A program made the position numbers and the translations under genes. The notes beneath the pieces were generated by a model. That model searched no databases. It was not told the origin of the DNA and saw only the letters and a program-made list of their open reading frames with translations. A stretch of 54,509 nucleotides of DNA from Fundicoccus ignavus (GTDB lineage Bacteria > Bacillota > Bacilli > Lactobacillales > Aerococcaceae), in NCBI RefSeq assembly GCF_009659375.1, contig NZ_WJQT01000018.1, positions 1 to 54,509 of the forward strand, given 5' to 3'. Within the stretch, counting starts at the first letter, position 1, and the number at the start of each line of letters is the position of its first letter. Positions 46,982-54,509 of the stretch are shown piece after piece.

Positions 46982-48808
46982 ATGGGAGAATTTAAGGGTA
47001 GAGCGCAAGGCTTTCATGGTCCAATTACAGCTACAGTTGAATTAGATAACGGAAAAATTATTAAAATCACAAGTGAGCATGAGCCAAATGCACATATTGG
47101 TAATTTAGGTATTCAAAGAATGCTAACTAAGATTGAAACTAAGCAGAATTTAGATGTTGATGCAGTTTCAGGCGCAACTTTTAGTACATCAGCATTTCTT
47201 AAGGCTGCTAGAAAAGCAGTTGCAGTTTCGGAAGGTAAATTAGGTTATGACGAAGCGTTGGATCTATCCGTGAGCTTACCTTCTACAAACGAAGAAAATA
47301 TAGACTCGGTTACCAGTGCTTCAATTACAAGTCATGATGAAGTCAATACATCAGTCGCACAAGCCCCTATTTACTTAGATGATGACGATAAGTATTTTGA
47401 CGAAGTTTATGATGTTGTCATTGCTGGTTCTGGTGGTGCGGGCTTATCAGCTGCAGTTGAAGCTGCGCGTGGTGGACTGAAAACTTTAATTTGTGAGAAA
47501 GCAGGGATTCCTGGTGGGACTACGAATGGTTCAGGGGGAGTTATTCAAGCTGCTGGGACTAAATATCAAAAGAATTTAACTTCCTATCAAGATGATACGC
47601 CGAAGAAGCATGCTCAATTATGGGTGACTGCTGGTGAAGGCAACGTGAATGAAGATTTAGTGTGGGATTTAGCGCTGGGTGCTCCTCATAATATTGAATG
47701 GTTGGCTGAGATGGGCTTAAACTTCGATACGGTTTACGGGCATGCTCCGATTCCTTATGTAGCAAAAGATTTACATGCGGACCGTATTCATCAATATGAA
47801 AATGGTGGAGACGGTGGGGCAGGTACATTGTTGATATTAGCTCTATTAAAGGAATATGAAGCTAAAGGCGGAGCAATTGAATATGATTGTCCAGTTATTG
47901 GATTGATCCAAGCTAAGGATACTCACGAAGTGATTGGGGCTGTAGTTCAAAAAGAGGGCCAAACCCTTAAAGTCAAAGCGAATTTAGGTGTTGTATTGGC
48001 AACCGCATCAGTGGATCATAATCCAGCCTTAGCTAAAGAATTGAATCCGCAACAATATTTCGATATTTCCAATTCAACTTTATTATCATCACCATACGAC
48101 ACTGGTGATGGAATTATGATGGGAATGAGTGTTGGGGGTGCCATTTCTGGAATGGGAGGTTGTATTGATTTCTGTGGTCGAACAGGAAATGCAACTAACA
48201 ATAGTATTCCAACGATTCCTTTAATTCATGTAAATGGAATTGGTAAACGATTTGTTCGCGAAGATGCAACTTATGCCTATCATTACCGAGCAATTTTCCA
48301 AGAGACACAAAAGCACGACGCTCCAACATTTATGATATTTGGCGAACAATCTATTTTAGAGCCAGGTAGTGCGTGGACTGCTGAAAGTTTAGCGGCTGAC
48401 CTTGAGTCAGGCTTATTAATTAAAGCAGATTCTATTGAAGCTCTAGCAGAATTAATTAAGGTGCCAGTCAATAATTTAATTGAGACATTAGAACAGTGGA
48501 ATAAGTATGCAATCAAAGGTGAAGATCCAGATTTCGGAAGAGAACAAGGTGTTAAAACTATAAATGCACCTTACTACGCTATGCAGAATAAGGCTACAAA
48601 TCTTGGGTCGTTAGGCGGCATGAAAATTAATACAGATTCTCAAGTATTGGATAACTTTGGTCATGCCATTAAAGGTTTATATGCTGCTGGTTTAAATGCA
48701 GGAGGCTGGGTCACAGGTTACTACCCAGGGTCTGGAACTGCAATAGCTGGGATTATTCACCAAGGTAGAAAAGCAGGGAAACATTTAGTTAAAACCAAAA
48801 CATTATAA
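46982..48808 (+). CDS. FMN-binding, FAD-dependent fumarate reductase-like flavoprotein
   Basis: 608 residues. N-terminal FMN-bind domain (1-85) with DAVSGATFSTSA, the target motif for covalent FMN attachment by ApbE (predicted Thr66); a low-complexity linker (~90-135); then a FAD_binding_2 domain starting DVVIAGSGGAGLSAAVEAA with GGTTNGSGGVIQAAG, FDTVYGHAPIPY and the C-terminal AGLNAGGWVTGYYPGSGTAIAG. No signal peptide or membrane segment, so it should be cytosolic, unlike secreted extracellular-electron-transfer fumarate or urocanate reductases. The electron donor is probably a flavin reductase such as its upstream neighbour. No apbE is in the window. ATG 46982 follows AAAGGATG. Confidence 0.87.
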   Translation: MGEFKGRAQGFHGPITATVELDNGKIIKITSEHEPNAHIGNLGIQRMLTKIETKQNLDVDAVSGATFSTSAFLKAARKAVAVSEGKLGYDEALDLSVSLPSTNEENIDSVTSASITSHDEVNTSVAQAPIYLDDDDKYFDEVYDVVIAGSGGAGLSAAVEAARGGLKTLICEKAGIPGGTTNGSGGVIQAAGTKYQKNLTSYQDDTPKKHAQLWVTAGEGNVNEDLVWDLALGAPHNIEWLAEMGLNFDTVYGHAPIPYVAKDLHADRIHQYENGGDGGAGTLLILALLKEYEAKGGAIEYDCPVIGLIQAKDTHEVIGAVVQKEGQTLKVKANLGVVLATASVDHNPALAKELNPQQYFDISNSTLLSSPYDTGDGIMMGMSVGGAISGMGGCIDFCGRTGNATNNSIPTIPLIHVNGIGKRFVREDATYAYHYRAIFQETQKHDAPTFMIFGEQSILEPGSAWTAESLAADLESGLLIKADSIEALAELIKVPVNNLIETLEQWNKYAIKGEDPDFGREQGVKTINAPYYAMQNKATNLGSLGGMKINTDSQVLDNFGHAIKGLYAAGLNAGGWVTGYYPGSGTAIAGIIHQGRKAGKHLVKTKTL

Positions 48809-48820
48809 TAGTATTGTAGT

Positions 48821-48858
48821 CAGCTTTGTCATTTTAGGTGATAGAGCTGATTGTTCTT
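48821..48858 (+). terminator. weak terminator after the flavoprotein gene
   Basis: TCAGCT(T)TGTCA / TGATAGAGCTGA imperfect stem, followed by TTGTTCTTTAT. Confidence 0.55.
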
Positions 48859-48916
48859 TATGAAAAGGTATACATTTTAAAGAAAGGCTTAAAATAGCTA
48901 CAATAGTGGCTGCGGC

Positions 48917-48996
48917 TTGATATTAACTGTTCTTTGTGATATTATAATGAAGTAGAAAACGTAGGTGAGGAGTGAGCGGCAACGCTCGCTTTTTTC
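48917..48996 (+). promoter_or_regulatory. promoter and leader attenuator of the rimP-nusA-infB operon
   Basis: TTGATA (48917-48922), 17-nt spacer, TATTAT (48940-48945). About 25 nt after the likely transcription start comes GTGAGCG-GCAA-CGCTCGC (48972-48989), a 7-bp stem (one G-T pair) with a GNRA tetraloop and six Ts: a full intrinsic terminator 85 nt before the first gene. It would cut most transcripts short unless antiterminated. Control of an operon that encodes NusA, a termination factor, by such a hairpin is suggestive of feedback. Confidence 0.7.
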
Positions 48997-49080
48997 ATGC
49001 AGTTGGGTCGTTTCATGACGAACAGACAAATGGACAATTACTTACAGAGTAGAATGAAAGTGAAATTAAGAGGTGAATCA

Positions 49081-49554
49081 ATGAGTGCAATAATAGAAAA
49101 AGTTAAACCAATTATCGACCCACTTGTGGAAGAGATGGGATGCTTTATCGTTGATATTGAATATGTTAAAGAAGGTAAAGACTGGTTCTTGCGTATATAC
49201 GCGGATAAAGAAGGTGGAATCGATTTAAACGACTGTGCAGCGATTAGCGAAAAACTTAGCGAGTCACTCGATCAAATTCATCCAGACCCTTTCCCTGATG
49301 CTTATTTCTTAGAAGTGTCATCGCCAGGGGCGGAAAGACCATTGAAAACTGAAGCTGATATTCAAGCAGCAGTTGGCGAGTATGTGCACTTTGACTACTA
49401 TTTCCCACAGCATGGTGAAAAACAACATGAGGGAACACTTCTAGAAGTTAATGACGAACATTACCTACTTGAGGTGAGAATTAAAACGGCGACGAGAAAA
49501 TTAGAAATTGAGAAAAAAGCTGTTTCTAAAGCGCGTCTAGCGATTAAATTTTAG
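49081..49554 (+). CDS. rimP: ribosome maturation factor RimP
   Basis: 30S assembly factor, 157 residues. An alpha/beta N-domain with FIVDIEYVKEGKDWFLRIYADKEGGIDLNDC and FLEVSSPGAERPLK, then an Sm-like beta-barrel C-domain (~85-157). ATG 49081 with AGAGGTGA upstream is chosen; longer in-frame starts run back into the leader attenuator. First gene of the operon; nusA follows after 24 bp. Confidence 0.95.
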   Translation: MSAIIEKVKPIIDPLVEEMGCFIVDIEYVKEGKDWFLRIYADKEGGIDLNDCAAISEKLSESLDQIHPDPFPDAYFLEVSSPGAERPLKTEADIQAAVGEYVHFDYYFPQHGEKQHEGTLLEVNDEHYLLEVRIKTATRKLEIEKKAVSKARLAIKF

Positions 49555-49578
49555 ACAAAGAGTAAGTGAGGGAATAAA

Positions 49579-50889
49579 ATGAGTAAAGAACTAGTTGCAG
49601 CAATGCAAGTATTAGAAGAAGAAAAAGGTATTTCGCGCACAGTCATTAAAGAGGCGTTAGAGTCAGCTTTAGTATTAGCTTATAAGAAAAACTATGACCA
49701 AGCTCAAAACGTTGAAGTAGTATTTGATGAAAACAACGGTAAAATTGCAGTGTATTCTGTAAAAGATGTTGTTGAAACTAACTATGACAGTACATTAGAG
49801 ATTAGTTTAGAAGAAGCTTTAAAAATTAATCGTGCCTATGAAATCGGAGATAAAATTAAATTTGAAGTAACTCCGAAAGACTTTGGTCGTATCGCAACAC
49901 AAACTGCGAAGCATGTCATTATGCAAAGAATTCGTGAAGCTGAACGTGAGATCATTTATGAAGAGTATACTCAATACCAAGATGAAATTCTAACTGGAAC
50001 GGTTGAACGTCAAGATAACCGTAATGTATATGTAAACATTGGTAAAATCGAAGCGATTATGCCGATGAATGAACAAATTCCGAGTGAAGAGTTCCAGATG
50101 GATGAGCGTATTAAAGTGTATGTGTCTAAAGTTGATAAAACACCTAAAGGACCACAAGTTATTGTTAGTCGTGCTCACCAAGATTTCCTACGTCGTTTAT
50201 TTGAACAAGAAGTACCAGAAATTTATGATGGTGTTGTTGAAATCATGAGCATTGCTCGTGAAGCTGGTGACCGTTCAAAAGTTGCGGTACGTTCTCGCGA
50301 TAAGAACATTGATCCAGTCGGTACTTGTGTGGGTCAACGTGGGCAACGTGTTCAAACAATCGTGAATGAGTTGAACGGTGAGAATATGGACATTATCGAA
50401 TGGGCAGAGGAACCAACAGAATTTATCCGTAATGCGATGAACCCTGCTGATGTAGTTGAAGTTATCTTTGACGAAGCAAACCATTCTTGTATCGTTGTCG
50501 TTCCAGATTACCAATTATCATTAGCAATTGGTAAAAAAGGACAAAATGCTCGTTTAGCAGCTCGTTTAACAACTTATAAGATTGATATTAAGTCTGAAAC
50601 TGCTTATGCAGACTACTTAGATGAGCAAGCAGCTTTAGCGTTTAAAGCTGAAGAAGATGCGATTGATTATGGTGAAGAGATTGATTTATCAAATGTTGAA
50701 GGTGAATTTTTATCAGCTGAAGCAGAAGTAGAAGCGATGATAGATGAAGCAGATAATGCTGAACAAAATTTTGACGCTGAAGACGTTGAAGAATTAGTAG
50801 CAGAAGCTGAGGTCGATCCAGAACAATCTTACGATGAATTAGTTGAAGAAGTTGATTTCATCGAAGAAGTTGAAGAAGAAGAATTATAA
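49579..50889 (+). CDS. nusA: transcription termination/antitermination factor NusA, acidic tail
   Basis: Binds RNA polymerase and nascent RNA. NTD (1-125), S1 domain (~135-200, GTVERQDNRNVYVNIGK), KH1 with DPVGTCVGQRGQRVQTIVNEL and KH2 with LAIGKKGQNARLAARL. Core ends near residue 350. It continues with a ~85-residue highly acidic, Glu/Asp-rich tail (351-436) that contains no repeat domain; typical Firmicutes NusA has ~370 residues. Acidic tails may mask RNA-binding surfaces or contact polymerase. ATG 49579 follows GTGAGGGAA. Confidence 0.97.
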   Translation: MSKELVAAMQVLEEEKGISRTVIKEALESALVLAYKKNYDQAQNVEVVFDENNGKIAVYSVKDVVETNYDSTLEISLEEALKINRAYEIGDKIKFEVTPKDFGRIATQTAKHVIMQRIREAEREIIYEEYTQYQDEILTGTVERQDNRNVYVNIGKIEAIMPMNEQIPSEEFQMDERIKVYVSKVDKTPKGPQVIVSRAHQDFLRRLFEQEVPEIYDGVVEIMSIAREAGDRSKVAVRSRDKNIDPVGTCVGQRGQRVQTIVNELNGENMDIIEWAEEPTEFIRNAMNPADVVEVIFDEANHSCIVVVPDYQLSLAIGKKGQNARLAARLTTYKIDIKSETAYADYLDEQAALAFKAEEDAIDYGEEIDLSNVEGEFLSAEAEVEAMIDEADNAEQNFDAEDVEELVAEAEVDPEQSYDELVEEVDFIEEVEEEEL

Positions 50890-50913
50890 TTGAATAATTA
50901 GGGAGGGATACAT

Positions 50914-51213
50914 TTGAAGAATAATCAACCTAAACGCAAAGTGCCCTTGAGAAAATGTATCGTATCACAAGAGATGTACCCCAAAAAAGAGTTGGTACGT
51001 GTCGTAAAAAATAAAGACGGCGAAGTATTCTTAGATCCAACAGGACGCCAAAACGGTCGTGGTGCTTATATTGCATTAGAACCAGCTTTAGCTTTGAAAG
51101 CTAAAGAAAAACGTGTCTTTGATCGTGCATTCGGTGTAAAAGTCAGTGATGAGTTTTACGATGAATTATATGCTTACGTTGATCATCAGAAAGCGCGGAA
51201 AGAATTACTATGA
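50914..51213 (+). CDS. rnpM: YlxR/RnpM family RNA-binding protein
   Basis: 99 residues of the YlxR family (DUF448): basic N-terminus, RKCIVSQEMYPKKELVRVVK (normally RxCxxC-like) and DPTGRQNGRGAYI. In Bacillus, RnpM/YlxR binds RNase P RNA and modulates processing. The start is TTG 50914 after GGGAGGG. It overlaps ylxQ by 4 bp, as in most Firmicutes. Confidence 0.93.
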   Translation: MKNNQPKRKVPLRKCIVSQEMYPKKELVRVVKNKDGEVFLDPTGRQNGRGAYIALEPALALKAKEKRVFDRAFGVKVSDEFYDELYAYVDHQKARKELL

Positions 51214-51539
51214 TGCCGAAACAAAAACAATTGAATCTACTTGGTTTAGCAACGCGTGCGCGTTGCTTAGTATCAGGTGATGAAATGGTCGAAAAAGCAA
51301 TAAAAAACAACCAAGTAAATGTAGTCATTTGTGCATCAGATGCAAGTGAGTCAACAAGAGAAAGATATATCGGTATGTGTGAACGAAATAACGTACCATT
51401 AAACCTTACATTTACTAAATATGAAATAAGCCACGCAATTGGTAAAAGTCGTACAATTTGTGCGATTAATAACCGTGGCATGACAAAGAAATTTTTATCA
51501 TATGTGACAGGAGCAGAACAACATGAGATAAATGACTGA
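51210..51539 (+). CDS. YlxQ, L7Ae-family RNA-binding protein
   Basis: 109 residues, L7Ae/L30e fold: LLGLATRARCLVSGDEMVEKAI, the VVICASDASEST strand-turn and a KYEISHAIGKS motif in the RNA-binding loop. ATGA overlap with the upstream gene and a 19-bp gap to infB place it in the operon. ATG 51210 and ATG 51213 are both possible starts. Confidence 0.92.
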   Translation: MMPKQKQLNLLGLATRARCLVSGDEMVEKAIKNNQVNVVICASDASESTRERYIGMCERNNVPLNLTFTKYEISHAIGKSRTICAINNRGMTKKFLSYVTGAEQHEIND

Positions 51540-51558
51540 ATTATAGGAAGGTGATATT

Positions 51559-53823
51559 ATGTCAGCAATACGCGTATATGAATTTGCAAAGAAATTTGAT
51601 CTAAGTAGCAAAGAACTCTTAGAAGTTGCAAAAACAAATGGAATTAATTTCAATAGTCATATGTCGTCAATGGACGAACAACAACAAAAGCAATTAACAA
51701 ACGCTATTACTAAACCTAAAACTCCTGCTAAAGCGGAGACAAATAACCAAGCAAATCATAATAGAAAGAATGCTCAACAGAATGTTAAATCTAATTCTGA
51801 GGCAAAAGGTACATCCATGACAGAAAAAACTAATAACAAACAACAACATACTGCTAAAGGCCAAACAGGTAATACGAACCAAAAACCGGCTCCAAAACAA
51901 CCAGTTAAGCAACAAACAAAAGCTTCGATTGCAGCTGAAAAAGCAGCAAAAGAATTTGGTTCAAGACGTTCTCGTGGAGGTCGTCGTAATCGCCGTGGTA
52001 AATATAATCAACCTAAAACAGAATCAAAAGGCCTTACAGCACGTAAACATAAAGATTTGCCTGAAAAATTGGTTTATAGCGAAGGGATCAACATCCAAGA
52101 AATTGCGAAACAATTCCACCGTGATGCTTCAGAAATCATCAAAAAATTACTTATGCTTGGTGTAATGGCGAACCAAAACCAAGCATTGTCAAAAGAAGTA
52201 ATCGAGTTAATCTGTGTTGAGTATGGTGTAGAGCCAGAAGAAAAACACGTTATCGATGTTTCTGATTTAAACCAATACTTTGAAGATGCTCGTGCTAATC
52301 GCTTAGAAGAAAACTTAGCGACACGTCCACCGGTTGTAACGATTATGGGGCACGTTGACCACGGTAAAACAACATTACTTGACCAATTACGTAATACTCG
52401 CGTAACTGAAGGCGAAGCTGGAGGAATCACGCAACATATTGGTGCTTATCAAGTTGAAGCTAATGGTAAAGTCATTACATTCTTAGATACACCTGGTCAC
52501 GCGGCCTTTACGACAATGCGTGCTCGTGGTGCGGATGTAACAGATATTACGATTATTGTTGTTGCGGCGGACGATGGTGTAATGCCACAAACTGTTGAAG
52601 CGATTAACCATGCTAAAGCAGCTGAAGTGCCAATTATTGTAGCTATCAATAAAATTGATAAACCAACTGCTAACCCAGATCGAGTAAAACAAGAGTTAAC
52701 AGAACACGGGATTATTCCAGAGGACTGGGGAGGAGAGCATATTTTTGTAGAAATTTCTGCAAAAATGAACTTGAATATCGATGAATTATTAGAAATGGTC
52801 TTATTAGTTTCTGAAGTAGAAGAGTTAAAAGCTGAACCAAACCGTATGGCATTAGGTACAGTAATTGAAGCTCGTTTGGATACTGCACAAGGTGCTACTG
52901 CTACATTATTAGTACAAGATGGTACATTAAATGTCGGAGATCCAATCGTGGTTGGTAATACTTATGGTAAAGTAAGAACAATGGTTAACGACAAAGGACG
53001 TCGTATTAAAACTGCAGGACCATCAGCACCGGTTGAAATTACTGGTTTAAATGATGCGCCTCAAGCAGGTGATTTATTCGTAGTCTTTGAAGATGAGAAA
53101 ACAGCACGTCAAGCGGGTGAAGAAAGAGCGAGCAAAGCTCTTGAATTGCAAAGAGATAGCAAGAAAAAAGTTACGCTTGAAAACTTATTTGATAGTATTA
53201 AAGATGGTGAAATGAAAGCTGTTAATGTTATTATCAAAGGGGATGTTCAAGGTTCTGTAGAGGCTTTATCAGCAAGCTTACAGAAAATTGAAGTCGAAGG
53301 TGTTCGCGTTAATATCGTCCATCAAGCTGTTGGTGCAATTAACGAGAGTGATATTACTTTAGCTTCAGCTTCTGGTGCGATTGTAATCGGCTTTAACGTT
53401 CGACCTACACCACAAGCTCGTTCACAAGCTCAAGAAGAAGAAATTGAAATTCGTTCACACCGTATTATCTACGATGCGATTGAAGAAATTGAAACAGCAA
53501 TGAAAGGTATGTTAGATCCAGAATACGTAGAAGAAATTACAGGACAAGTAGTAGTTCGTGAAACGTATACAGTATCAAAAGTTGGTACAATTGCTGGTGC
53601 ATACGTACTTGATGGCTTCATCCAAAACTCAAGCATGATTCGTTTAATTCGTGATAATATTGTTATCTTTGAAGGTGAATTAGCGAGCTTGAAACGCTTT
53701 AAAGATGATGCTAAAGAAGTTGCAAAAGGCTTCGAATGTGGTATCATGATTGAAAACTACAACGATATTAAAATTGATGATATCATCGAACCTTACCGTA
53801 TGGTTGAAGTTAAACGTAAATAA
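51559..53823 (+). CDS. infB: translation initiation factor IF-2
   Basis: GTPase that places initiator tRNA; 754 residues. IF2_N module (1-55), a long Lys/Gln/Asn/Ala-rich low-complexity linker (~55-155), a second IF2_N region (~165-220), G domain with [12 protein letters not shown] (~264), [20 protein letters not shown] and NKIDKP, then domains II-IV with the late [22 protein letters not shown] 51559 follows AGGAAGGTGA. The low-complexity linker is typical and varies between species. Confidence 0.97.
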   Translation: MSAIRVYEFAKKFDLSSKELLEVAKTNGINFNSHMSSMDEQQQKQLTNAITKPKTPAKAETNNQANHNRKNAQQNVKSNSEAKGTSMTEKTNNKQQHTAKGQTGNTNQKPAPKQPVKQQTKASIAAEKAAKEFGSRRSRGGRRNRRGKYNQPKTESKGLTARKHKDLPEKLVYSEGINIQEIAKQFHRDASEIIKKLLMLGVMANQNQALSKEVIELICVEYGVEPEEKHVIDVSDLNQYFEDARANRLEENLATRPPVVTIMGHVDHGKTTLLDQLRNTRVTEGEAGGITQHIGAYQVEANGKVITFLDTPGHAAFTTMRARGADVTDITIIVVAADDGVMPQTVEAINHAKAAEVPIIVAINKIDKPTANPDRVKQELTEHGIIPEDWGGEHIFVEISAKMNLNIDELLEMVLLVSEVEELKAEPNRMALGTVIEARLDTAQGATATLLVQDGTLNVGDPIVVGNTYGKVRTMVNDKGRRIKTAGPSAPVEITGLNDAPQAGDLFVVFEDEKTARQAGEERASKALELQRDSKKKVTLENLFDSIKDGEMKAVNVIIKGDVQGSVEALSASLQKIEVEGVRVNIVHQAVGAINESDITLASASGAIVIGFNVRPTPQARSQAQEEEIEIRSHRIIYDAIEEIETAMKGMLDPEYVEEITGQVVVRETYTVSKVGTIAGAYVLDGFIQNSSMIRLIRDNIVIFEGELASLKRFKDDAKEVAKGFECGIMIENYNDIKIDDIIEPYRMVEVKRK

Positions 53824-53848
53824 GACTAATTAAAGGGGAGGCCCTAAT

Positions 53849-54238
53849 ATGGCGAAATTCCGCTTAGGACGTATCCGTCAAGAAATTATGCGTGAAGTAA
53901 ATGACATTTTAATCCGTGAAATCAAAGATCCACGTATTGCAGGTGTTACAATTACGGATGTAGAAGTAACTGGCGATTTACAACAAGCAACAATTTTTTA
54001 TAGCACATTATCTGATTTAGCTGGTGAACGTCAGAAAACAGAAGCAGGTTTAAATGCTTCTAAAGGTAAAGTTCGCAGTGAACTTGGAAAACGTTTATCC
54101 ATTTATAAAACACCAGAAATCTTTTTTGAACGTGACCGTTCAGTTGATTATGGTAGTCACATTGATGCATTGTTAAAGAAAATAAAAACTGATGATGTAG
54201 CAGACGATATGGATGACGCTGAAGAAGATTCAGAATAA
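53849..54238 (+). CDS. rbfA: ribosome-binding factor A
   Basis: 30S maturation and cold-adaptation factor with a single KH domain; 129 residues. RIRQEIMREVNDILIREIKDPRIAGVTITDVEVTGD-type N-terminus and the late RTPEI-like YKTPEIFFERDRSVDYGSHIDALL are conserved, followed by an acidic tail (~108-129). ATG 53849 follows AGGGGAGG. Last gene of the operon; a very strong terminator follows. Confidence 0.96.
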   Translation: MAKFRLGRIRQEIMREVNDILIREIKDPRIAGVTITDVEVTGDLQQATIFYSTLSDLAGERQKTEAGLNASKGKVRSELGKRLSIYKTPEIFFERDRSVDYGSHIDALLKKIKTDDVADDMDDAEEDSE

Positions 54239-54252
54239 TCAAATATAATGCG

Positions 54253-54290
54253 AGCACTCGATAATTGATGAATTATCGAGTGCTTTTTTA
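54253..54290 (+). terminator. terminator of the rimP-rbfA operon
   Basis: AGCACTCGATAATT-GATG-AATTATCGAGTGCT: a perfect 14-bp stem with six Ts. Confidence 0.97.
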
Positions 54291-54293
54291 TCA

Positions 54294-54318
54294 TAGTATA
54301 AGGGTTTATAAGTTTTTT
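54294..54318 (+). repeat. fragment of the 297-bp repeat, cut by the ISL3 element
   Basis: GTATAAGGGTTTATAAGTTTT closely matches the unit junction ATATAAGGTTTTATAAGTTTT seen three times in the tandem array, then stops exactly where the IS terminal repeat begins. The rest would lie beyond the IS, outside the window. Confidence 0.5.
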
Positions 54319-54509
54319 GGGTTCTAAAATTTTGAGTGTTGGTGAGGAAATCCTCACTGACACTCTTTTTAATTTTTTGTCAAAAAAAAGCCAGTGATTT
54401 CCTTTATAATATAGTCACCACAACCATCAAAAGGAGAATTCACTTGGCATATATACATAGTATCGCAAAATTGTTCGAAATTAAAGACCCAAATATTGTA
54501 TTAGAGGAT
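54319..54509 (+). mobile_element. ISL3-family insertion sequence, 5' end
   Basis: The terminal inverted repeat GGGTTCTAAAATTTTGAGTG... spans 54319-54345 and is the mirror of the one at 215-241 (25 of 27 positions). It is followed by a hairpin of GTGAGGA/TCCTCAC type, a -10-like TATAAT near 54405, and the start of the transposase. The element is cut by the window edge. Confidence 0.85.
54444..54509 (+). CDS. ISL3-family transposase, N-terminal fragment
   Basis: TTG 54444 follows AAGGAG at 8-nt spacing and opens a frame of 22 codons to the window edge, AYIHSIAKLFEIKDPNIVLED after the initiator. The 'I..L..IKDPNI' pattern is that of ISL3 transposase N-termini, preceding the zinc-ribbon domain. 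It is probably the same gene whose C-terminus is seen at 2-142 in the other copy. Confidence 0.8.
   Translation, partial: MAYIHSIAKLFEIKDPNIVLED

Noticed and set aside
46982..48808. Extracellular electron-transfer fumarate/urocanate reductase
   Set aside because: No signal peptide or lipobox at the N-terminus and no ndh2, eet or apbE genes nearby.

Overview
The window reads as low-GC Gram-positive chromosome, most likely order Lactobacillales. The signs are strong GGAGG ribosome-binding sites, PolC-type polymerase, class III fructose-bisphosphatase, GlpO rather than GlpD, PTS-dependent DhaKLM, CtsR and CcpA (cre) operators, FloA, YlxR/YlxQ and a two-gene RimP-NusA start. An Aerococcaceae or Carnobacteriaceae member would fit, but I cannot name a genus. 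Both edges lie inside copies of one ISL3-family insertion sequence in the same orientation, as expected of a contig that breaks at repeats.

Layout. 1-3.2 kb: end of an ISL3 element, a class III fructose-bisphosphatase gene (fbp) that lost its 5' end to an IS21-family remnant, and a decayed frameshifted ORF. 3.2-13.6 kb: intact fbp paralogue with a cre site, YbjN-like protein, YitT transporter, HAD phosphatase, SufT-like protein, recQ, a probable 6S RNA, methylglyoxal synthase, and clpB under two CtsR boxes. 13.8-18.6 kb: tandem AI-2E-family transporters, then nfeD-floA-hypothetical. 18.6-19.8 kb: four tandem copies of a 297-bp foldback repeat. 19.9-27.7 kb: a lipase-like DUF2974 protein, then dhaKLM, glpF, glpK and glpO for dihydroxyacetone and glycerol use. 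28-54.2 kb: a translation and envelope backbone (rpsB-tsf-pyrH-frr-uppS-cdsA-rseP-polC-rimP-nusA-ylxR-ylxQ-infB-rbfA) split by accessory genes. These are a DUF1697 gene between pyrH and frr; two ABC half-exporters plus a LytTR regulator and short GHKL kinase between cdsA and rseP; and an FMN reductase, decayed repeats and a soluble fumarate-reductase-like flavoprotein between polC and rimP. proS, often found beside rseP/polC, is absent.

How the genes work together. GlpF-GlpK-GlpO convert glycerol to DHAP plus H2O2, and DhaKLM phosphorylates dihydroxyacetone at the expense of PEP; cre sites near dhaK, glpK and fbp suggest CcpA control. Fbp and MgsA act on the same triose/hexose-phosphate pool. 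The ABC pair carries a textbook LytTR direct repeat in its promoter, so the neighbouring LytTR regulator is its predicted activator.

Most interesting: (1) the 297-bp repeat, a long imperfect palindrome with two compensatory base-pair swaps between tandem copies, recurring as decayed inverted copies at 46.1-46.7 kb and as a fragment cut by the right-hand ISL3 element; (2) the LytTR/GHKL/ABC module, whose kinase has one membrane segment and no sensor domain and has no visible peptide gene; (3) the fbp duplication with one copy decapitated by an IS.
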